A stretch of 64,000 bases of DNA, from the NCBI RefSeq assembly GCF_014698305.1, contig NZ_JACJST010000029.1:1-64000 (forward strand), in the 5' to 3' direction. The notes under the pieces were generated by a model. It saw only the letters and a list, made by a program, of their open reading frames with translations. It was not told the DNA's origin and did no database searches. Positions 61,089-64,000 of the stretch are shown here, piece after piece. The position numbers and the translations under genes were made by a program. The DNA comes from Anabaena lutea FACHB-196 (lineage in GTDB: Bacteria; Cyanobacteriota; Cyanobacteriia; Cyanobacteriales; Nostocaceae). Numbering within the stretch: position 1 is the first letter of the stretch; each line of letters opens with the position of its first letter.

Positions 61089-64000
61089 ATGCATCTGCAT
61101 TATTTACACCCCCAACACCTTGAAGAATTAGTCAAGGTTAATGGTATTTCTTTACACATAGCTCAACTAAATTTTAAATCGCTTCAAGGCGTGAATGCTT
61201 ATGAATATCTGCTGATTTCTGACCAACTCCCCCGCACCAATACTGGCATGATCAAAAACGGCTGGTTACAGCGTTACAGCCACATTACAGAAGGTGGTTG
61301 GTGGTGTTCTGGACGCGACCCTCTTAATAATTGGCAAATGATGGAATGGGGATGCTTTAAACCCAGTCAACCCCGACAAAATCAAAATGGCAAATCTATT
61401 AAATATGAACATCCTCCCAGCACACCAACACGGGTGTTTTGTTTGCGGGTGACATTGCAAATTTGGCAACAAGTTTCCCAACGTTATCAAATTGCCATGC
61501 CTGACAATATTAGCATTACTGAAGATGGTGAAGCAGTCGGTTTTTGGCAATGGGTAATGGCATCTAATATTGCGATAATTATTTGCGAAGGTGTGAAAAA
61601 AGCAGCCGCATTATTAACACAAGGATATGCTGCTATTGCTATTCCGGGAATTACCAGCGGTTATCGAGTTATTAAAGATGAATTTGGCAAAGTTACTCGT
61701 CGTCAATTAATACCTGATTTAGCTATATTCGCTAAAAATAAACGTAATTTTTATATTTGTTTTGATTTTGAAACTCAAGCTAAAAAAATTGCTGCTGTTA
61801 ATAATGCTATTTCCCAACTTGGTTGTTTATTTCAACAAGAAAACTGTCCTGTAAAAGTTGTTGAACTACCAGGAAAAGAAAAAGGCGTTGATGACTTTAT
61901 CGTCGCTAAAGGTGCAATCAGTTTCGATAAAGTTTATCACCAAAGTGTTGATTTAGAAATTTATCTTGCCCAAACTAAACCTCACACAGATTTAACAATT
62001 CCGGCTGCACTAACAGTGAAAGTTCCCTATTTAGGTGAACTACCTTTCCCTACCTCTGGTTTAGTGGGAGTTAAATCAGCTAAAGGCACAGGTAAAACCA
62101 CAGGATTGCAAGCTGTTGTTACTAAAGCTAAAAATCGCAATCAACCAGTTTTATTAATTACTCACAGAATCCTGTTAGGGCGGTTTTTGTGTGAAAAGAT
62201 TGGGATTAATTGGGGAATAAATAAAACAGAATGGTTTGCGGAAAATGAGCCTGAACTACCAATTACTCAATCTTTCGGTTTATGTGTTGATTCTATTTGG
62301 AAATTGAAGCCAGAAGATTGGCGAGGTGCAATAATTATTTTAGATGAAGTTGAACAATCTTTATGGCATTTACTCAATAGTAATACTTGTAAACAAAAGC
62401 GGGTAAGAATTCTTAAATTATTCCAAGAACTGATTTCTACAGTTTTAACAACTGGGGGTTTAGTAATTGCTCAAGATGCAGATTTATCAGATGTATCTCT
62501 GGAATATTTACAAGGATTATCAGGAATAAAATTAACTCCTTGGGTGGTTGTCAATGAATGGAAACCTCAGCAAGGTTGGGATGTGACTTTTTATGATTCT
62601 CCTAACCCAACTCCTTTAATTCATCAACTAGAATTGGATTTAATTGCTGGACGTAAATGTTATGTGACTACAGATAGTCGGACGGGACGTTACAGTTGTG
62701 AAACTATTGAAGGTTACTTAAGGCAAAGATTACAGAAATTAAGAAAAGAATTTCCTAATACATTGGTAGTTAGTAGCCATACGACTAATACACCTGGTCA
62801 TGCAGCGGTTGATTTTATAGGCGCTATTAATCAAAAAATAACTGATTATGAAACCGTTTTTGTTACTCCTAGTTTGGGAACAGGAATTAGTATTGATGTT
62901 CAACATTTTGACCGGGTTTATGGCATTTTTCAAGGAGTAATTCCTGACTCAGAAGCACGACAAGCTTTAGCTAGAGTCCGGGATGATGTACCGCGAGTTG
63001 TTTGGTGTGCTAAACGCGGTATTGGCTTAATTGGTAGCGGGAGTACAAATTATCGATTGTTATCTTATTGGTATCAGGAAAATCAAAAAGAAAATTTAGC
63101 TTTGCTGAGTCATTTACATAAAATAGATGTTGATTTACCTTTGGTTTATGACCCTATTCATTTAAGAACTTGGGCTAAATTATCTGCTAGAGTAAATGCT
63201 TCTATTCGTCTCTATCGTCAGTCGATGCAAGATGGTTTAATTACAGATGGGCATCACATTCAAATGCGAAGTAATGCCGTTCAAAATAATATTCTTCGGG
63301 ATTTACGTTTGGCATTTTTTGCAACTGATGCTAGTGATATAGAAACCCGAAAACGGTTAATATTAGAAATTGTGAAAGTGCAGAAAGATTGGTCGCAAAG
63401 TCGCCAAAAGGCTAAAGACATCAAACGCAAAATTCAAGATATTAAAATCCACAATCAATTATTGGCTGCAACTGCTGTCGCTAATGCTAAAGATATTGAT
63501 TATGTAGAGTATGAACAACTGTTGAGTAAGCATTCTTTGAGTGAAGCCGAACGTCAAGAAATTAATAAATATATCCTCAGACAAAGGTATGGAGTTGAAG
63601 TTACTCCGCTGTTGAAGTTACAAGATGATAAAGGATATTATGGACAATTGCTAATTCACTATTATCTAACTCATGAAAGTGAATATTTTCATGTCAGAGA
63701 TGAGCAAGAATGGTATCAGCAGTTATCTTGGGGTGAGGGTAAGGTTTTTCTGCCCGATTTAAGGACTTATACTCTGAAGGTTGAAGCTATGATAGCATTA
63801 GGAATGCTCCAGTTTTTGGAACCAGAAAGAGTGTTTAGTGAAAGTGATGCTGATTTAATTTGGCTAAAAAATGTTGCTGTTCAGAATAGTAAACATATTA
63901 AAAGAGCGCTGGGTATTGATTTGGTGAGAGGAAACGAAGTTGTTTCTGGAATTAAGATAATTAGCCGCATATTAAATTTGTTGGGTTTGCGGTTGAAACA
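61089..64000 (+). CDS. CyRepA1-family plasmid replication protein (DUF3854), 3' end outside the window
   Basis: One frame stays open from ATG 61089 to the window end (970 codons). The N-terminal part has HPQHLEELVKVNGISLHIAQ, GGWWCSGRDPLNNWQMMEWG and KYEHPPSTPTRVFCLRV. A Toprim-like DUF3854 region follows (IIICEGVKKAAALLTQGYAA, then FYICFDFETQAKK). A helicase-like part has Walker A GVKSAKGTGKTTGLQ, a DE box (AIIILDEVEQSLWHLL) and a later SLGTGISID motif. This is the layout of DUF3854 proteins now called CyRepA1, which are linked to replication of cyanobacterial plasmids. Family assignment is by motif memory. The N-terminus begins abruptly and may be truncated. Confidence 0.88.
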   Translation, partial: MHLHYLHPQHLEELVKVNGISLHIAQLNFKSLQGVNAYEYLLISDQLPRTNTGMIKNGWLQRYSHITEGGWWCSGRDPLNNWQMMEWGCFKPSQPRQNQNGKSIKYEHPPSTPTRVFCLRVTLQIWQQVSQRYQIAMPDNISITEDGEAVGFWQWVMASNIAIIICEGVKKAAALLTQGYAAIAIPGITSGYRVIKDEFGKVTRRQLIPDLAIFAKNKRNFYICFDFETQAKKIAAVNNAISQLGCLFQQENCPVKVVELPGKEKGVDDFIVAKGAISFDKVYHQSVDLEIYLAQTKPHTDLTIPAALTVKVPYLGELPFPTSGLVGVKSAKGTGKTTGLQAVVTKAKNRNQPVLLITHRILLGRFLCEKIGINWGINKTEWFAENEPELPITQSFGLCVDSIWKLKPEDWRGAIIILDEVEQSLWHLLNSNTCKQKRVRILKLFQELISTVLTTGGLVIAQDADLSDVSLEYLQGLSGIKLTPWVVVNEWKPQQGWDVTFYDSPNPTPLIHQLELDLIAGRKCYVTTDSRTGRYSCETIEGYLRQRLQKLRKEFPNTLVVSSHTTNTPGHAAVDFIGAINQKITDYETVFVTPSLGTGISIDVQHFDRVYGIFQGVIPDSEARQALARVRDDVPRVVWCAKRGIGLIGSGSTNYRLLSYWYQENQKENLALLSHLHKIDVDLPLVYDPIHLRTWAKLSARVNASIRLYRQSMQDGLITDGHHIQMRSNAVQNNILRDLRLAFFATDASDIETRKRLILEIVKVQKDWSQSRQKAKDIKRKIQDIKIHNQLLAATAVANAKDIDYVEYEQLLSKHSLSEAERQEINKYILRQRYGVEVTPLLKLQDDKGYYGQLLIHYYLTHESEYFHVRDEQEWYQQLSWGEGKVFLPDLRTYTLKVEAMIALGMLQFLEPERVFSESDADLIWLKNVAVQNSKHIKRALGIDLVRGNEVVSGIKIISRILNLLGLRLK

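Overview
The window is chromosome-type DNA from a filamentous, probably heterocyst-forming cyanobacterium (Nostocales: Nostoc/Anabaena-like). Evidence for this is the psbD-psbC overlap, ntcA, chlB, psaX, cyanobacterium-only families (DUF3146, DUF3084, Ycf37), many HIP1 octamers (GCGATCGC), and 7-base short tandem repeats of the ATTAGTC/ATTGGTC type. Most genes are core housekeeping or photosynthesis genes standing alone or in pairs, separated by repeat-rich spacers.

Layout. 0-3 kb: end of psbD, psbC (photosystem II), a broken Uma2 gene, and a SWIM zinc-finger gene. 3.3-8 kb: a SNF2 helicase gene with a 469-residue intein in its ATP-binding loop. 8-14 kb: pnp, an 815-residue unrecognised protein with a zinc ribbon and a nuclease-like C-terminus, a DUF3146 gene and a YqgF-fold nuclease. 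14.2-14.6 kb: a large 8-base tandem array. 14.6-25.5 kb: DUF3084, ntcA, fabI, hisB, an ABC ATPase, a polysaccharide-export protein, an SPFH protein, folP and tpiA. 25.7-28 kb is a graveyard of mobile DNA: a MITE in an hsdS remnant, a truncated gene, an IS630-family element, and the terminal repeats of a Tn7-like element of the type V-K CRISPR-associated transposon (CAST) kind, 4 bases from the 3' end of tRNA-Ala(CGC). 28-47 kb: HAD hydrolase, rtcB with an HNH intein, a KefB-type antiporter, pyruvate dehydrogenase E2, YlqD, acyl-ACP synthetase, an SGNH hydrolase, larE, a hybrid histidine kinase, a branched-chain amino-acid permease, psaX and lipA. 47.5-50.5 kb: response regulator, MetOD1 protein and histidine kinase, a likely signalling set. 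50.8-58.7 kb: a duplicated-domain lipoprotein, rpmI-rplT, a solute-binding protein, Ycf37, a copper amine oxidase, Uma2 and chlB. 59-64 kb: an AbiTii-domain protein, a small hypothetical, and the 5' 2.9 kb of a CyRepA1-type (DUF3854) replication protein that runs off the window.

The genes do not form one pathway. The coherent small groups are psbD/psbC, rpmI/rplT, SWIM+SNF2, RR+MetOD1+HK, and YlqD+acyl-ACP synthetase. The most unusual content is the orphan CAST-like end beside tRNA-Ala, two different inteins within 26 kb, two MITE families with three copies each, and repeat arrays that supply start codons to hisB and to the YqgF-like gene. All family names come from recognising motifs by eye; no database search was run.
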